The translations under genes were made by a program, and so were the position numbers. A stretch of 64,000 bases of DNA from Hymenolepis diminuta (lineage: Eukaryota > Platyhelminthes > Cestoda > Cyclophyllidea > Hymenolepididae): NCBI GenBank assembly GCA_900708905.1, contig CAADRB010000016.1, positions 987,266 to 1,051,265 of the forward strand. The letters run 5' to 3'. The notes under the pieces were generated by a model. That model was not told the origin of the DNA, did no database searches, and saw only the letters and a list, made by a program, of their open reading frames with translations. This document shows, in pieces, positions 61,250-64,000 of the stretch (the stretch's first letter is position 1; every line of letters starts with the position of its first letter).

Positions 61250-63243
61250 AAAATTCTCGAAAATTCTCTCACAACATTAGCGACCGTATCCATCACCGGT
61301 TTCTTCAAGAAAATCGTGAGAAAGTGCTTTTGTTGCAGTGTTACTTAGTTCACATGATCGATCATACAGTAGGGCTTAGATATGTAAAGCTTGCAATATC
61401 ACATCTAACGAAGGATAATAAACATAAAACATTACGATATCGTTCTCGAAAGCGAAAGATTCCAATGCAGTTGTTTGTTTGTATCTCCTTCAGATTACTT
61501 GAGAAGTGCACTTCAGTTTATGTATTCCGAAAAATTGGGGACAATTGAACCGATTTTAATGAACGAGAGCTTGAGATAACTCGTAGTGGTTTTATTGTCA
61601 CAGACTCCGTCTATTGTGCTGGAAATCAGGAGAAAATTACATCTCGAATTGCTCATGAATAAAAAATGGGTAGTTACACCACCCCCTCATTTTCATTACA
61701 GCAGGGCGCTTAGGCATTGTTTGCATACTTCAACTATTATCTCGATATTATTTAGTCGTGTTATAATGATGCAATACCTGAAAAAATGAGTAATTAGTAG
61801 GAGGGGATGCCATCTGATATATTTAATAGTTTTTGTGCAAAAAAGGGAAGTTTTCTGTCATTTCTAAATGCACTGAATTGTTCGGTTTCTCTTAGGTATG
61901 CATCCTTGGGTTATAACCTAATTTGCGAATTTTCAGTTTTTAGGATTTAACTTTTGGGTACTTGAATGAGTTCATGTTCCCTTCATATTCAGATCTTACT
62001 GACAAAATGATTTATCTGAACAGTTCATTATTCCACCTGGATTCATTTGTTCTTCCTAGAAGTTAACGCAGAGAGCAGATATTTTGCAACATAGCAGAGC
62101 TTACCGGAATTCACTCGAGGTTGGTTACATATAAAATAAGCTGATTTCCCCCTTCTACCCTCCGGAACATTTAATGAAATGTCAATATTAGAGGATGAAT
62201 CAGTTTATTTAAAGTCTTACTTCCTTTCTATATGTTATAATTAAGTTACTGAAGCGTAGATGAGTAGATCGGATATAAGAACGTTACCTTTGATGCAGTA
62301 CTCAATAAGATATTGAGAGCAAATTTAATTTCTCCATAGTTTGAATTATTAGAAAGGACTAAATTTTAAAAAGGACATTATTTTTAAATACTCTGACTGT
62401 AATTACTTAGTAACGTCCTAATTTCGTCCAATTTCAGTTTCCAAAATCCATAATTTATAAGTTTTGTATTTCTGATAATTTGTAATTTACTTAAATTATT
62501 AGCATTATCCAATTACTTAATAATCGCAAAAACCTGAAAAGAAGTTGCTAACCCGCACAAACTTGGGCTCAGAATTAACCTAAACGGCGATATAAGCAGA
62601 TGTCTATTTGTGGTGTGGAACGCGGATGAAATATGATTCAGTCGTATTGACGGCTGTGCCAATTGGAGATAAAAAAGATTGCTTGCACATATCCATTTGT
62701 TCGGGCTCAGACGATAGCACTGTTAAAAAGGTAATAAAATGCTGAAAGTGATGTCTCAGTTAGGAGAAATGTTATTTCAGAGAATTAACCAGACCCCACA
62801 ACATACTCCCAATCAAAAGTGAAATAAGAGCTGCACGATTCGCTCCTTTGTAAATATGCGGTTAATTTTACAGCTTCTTGCACTATGGATTTGAAAATGG
62901 TTTATTCTTATATTTTAGCAATATAGGTGCACATTTTAGAAGTATGACTAGTAGCAAGGTATTTGATTTTGGCCCCTTGTTTATAGGAGAAATCTTCGAG
63001 GAGAGAGCAGGAAAGACCAAGAGGGATGGAGTGGTCTGCGGGTGCTAGTGAATGTGGTGGATAAATCGAATATCGTGGGTCCAGTGGATGATATGTGTGT
63101 TTATATAATTAAAAGATGGGGTAGCAAGTGGAAGTGTTTAGGGCACCGTGGTCGGGGAAATTGGTGGCTGGCAAAGACTACCGATGGCAAATTAAGTGGT
63201 TTTACCACTGCATTTGAGGACGCATGATGATTCTGCAATGAGG

Positions 63244-63303
63244 ACTGAGGTCCCAGCGGGGAATCAAACGCTCTAAGTTCTGCGGTGGGGGTATGGTGAC
63301 GCC
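63244..63303 (-). repeat. tRNA-like fragment
   Basis: Minus strand GCGTTTGATTCCCCGC resembles a B box with its T-arm, preceded by GCGTCACCATACCCCCACC in the anticodon position. No A box that I can support and no acceptor stem. Likely tRNA-derived and decayed. Confidence 0.3.
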
Positions 63304-63629
63304 CTTGAGGACAAATAAATTACAAGAGATAATTGATTCTTGATGTCAAAAGGAAATTTTGATCTAATAAAAATTAGTAAGGCAGATTACTACAACGTTA
63401 TAACGGATTTAGAGTTAAATAAATAATGGGTATGATAAAATATCCAGATATCTCATCTCTGCCATCTCGGCCATTTTAAAACTTTAAGCTGAATATCGTA
63501 TGAGATCAGTTTGCATTCACAGCCATTGCAAGAAGAAGTGAATTGAAGTGATAAGACCGACCATCTTTGATTAAAAGACGGTCAATTGGCACTGAACATC
63601 GTAGGCGAACATTTGTCGCAATTTAGAGC

Positions 63630-63800
63630 ACGAATCACAATATTTGAATTTTGGAACGTGAGCTCCAGTTTAGCAAATTCTGTACAATCCCAATTCGAAA
63701 ATCAAGTGAAGTAAGACATTTCGACATCTTGACATTGCTCTCGGTATTCCTTTGAACCCCTCCTCTTTATCACTCATTGGACTTTCTGCTAATTGATTTC
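63630..63800 (-). repeat. Repeat family D, copy in reverse
   Basis: On the minus strand: GAGAGCAATGTCAAGATG, CTTACTTCACTTGATTTTCG, AATTGGGATTGTACAGAAT, GCTCACGTTCC. Matches the GCAATGTCAAGG, CATTTGATTTTTGGAATCGG and GTACAAT blocks of the copies at 42410 and 48060. Confidence 0.45.
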
Positions 63801-64000
63801 AGCTGCTTCCCACAGTTAAAAATTGTATATTTCTATAATACAGGGAGTAATAAAAATAAAAATCCATTTATTTAACCTGCTCACTGATTAATGGAACTAG
63901 AGTCTGCCCACAATTTTGTTACCAAAATCGTCATCCTAATATTAATAAAAGCGCCACAACCTTTTAAAACGTTCTAGTCTCCCACCTGCTCCCTCCCCCC

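Noticed and set aside
63042..63227. 61-codon plus ORF rich in Trp and Gly
   Set aside because: Suggestive composition but no recognisable family and no splice partners; next to a tRNA-like fragment, so probably repeat.
1..64000. CRISPR arrays, rRNA genes, bacterial operons, functional tRNA genes
   Set aside because: None seen. The genes have spliceosomal introns, and the tRNA-like sites lack intact cloverleafs.

Overview
This is a eukaryotic, intron-containing, AT-rich window that is poor in genes and rich in old interspersed repeats. Two protein-coding genes can be reconstructed completely, both on the minus strand. The first is an anillin orthologue (14 coding exons, 16913 down to 3876, 1037 aa). 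The second is the mitochondrial ribosomal protein mL64/CRIF1 (GADD45GIP1 family; 3 coding exons, 20206 down to 18041, 239 aa). All inferred introns obey GT-AG and every exon phase joins without a frame error. Several introns are tiny (33, 43, 70, 75, 75 and 76 nt) next to others of 0.8-2 kb. A two-peak intron size distribution of this kind is known from parasitic flatworms, tapeworms in particular. With the low GC content this suggests a platyhelminth, probably a cestode; that is an inference.

Layout. 1-3.9 kb: non-coding, with a diverged LTR copy and a perfect 28-bp palindrome. 3.9-16.9 kb: the anillin gene, whose larger introns carry repeats (a solo LTR with an N gap in intron 12, and copies of families B, D and E elsewhere). 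16.9-18.0 kb: intergenic. 18.0-20.2 kb: mL64. 20.2-64 kb: about 44 kb with no gene I can support.

The 44-kb region holds: LTR copies of a Ty3/Gypsy-like family (29.6-30.1 kb with a primer-binding-site-like motif; 36.6-37.5 kb with a polypurine tract and a decayed pol C-terminus); a dead Tc1/mariner-like transposase (34.4-34.9 kb); several unnamed repeat families (B, D, E, G); tRNA-like fragments with A/B-box motifs; and a GC-richer island at 52.3-52.65 kb with a palindromic CRE motif.

The two genes are unrelated in function: cytokinetic ring scaffolding and mitochondrial translation. They are tandem on the same strand about 1.1 kb apart, too far to suggest a flatworm-type operon. Both N gaps lie inside copies of the same LTR family. 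The second gap is flanked on both edges by an identical 84-bp sequence, so it looks like an assembly artefact.
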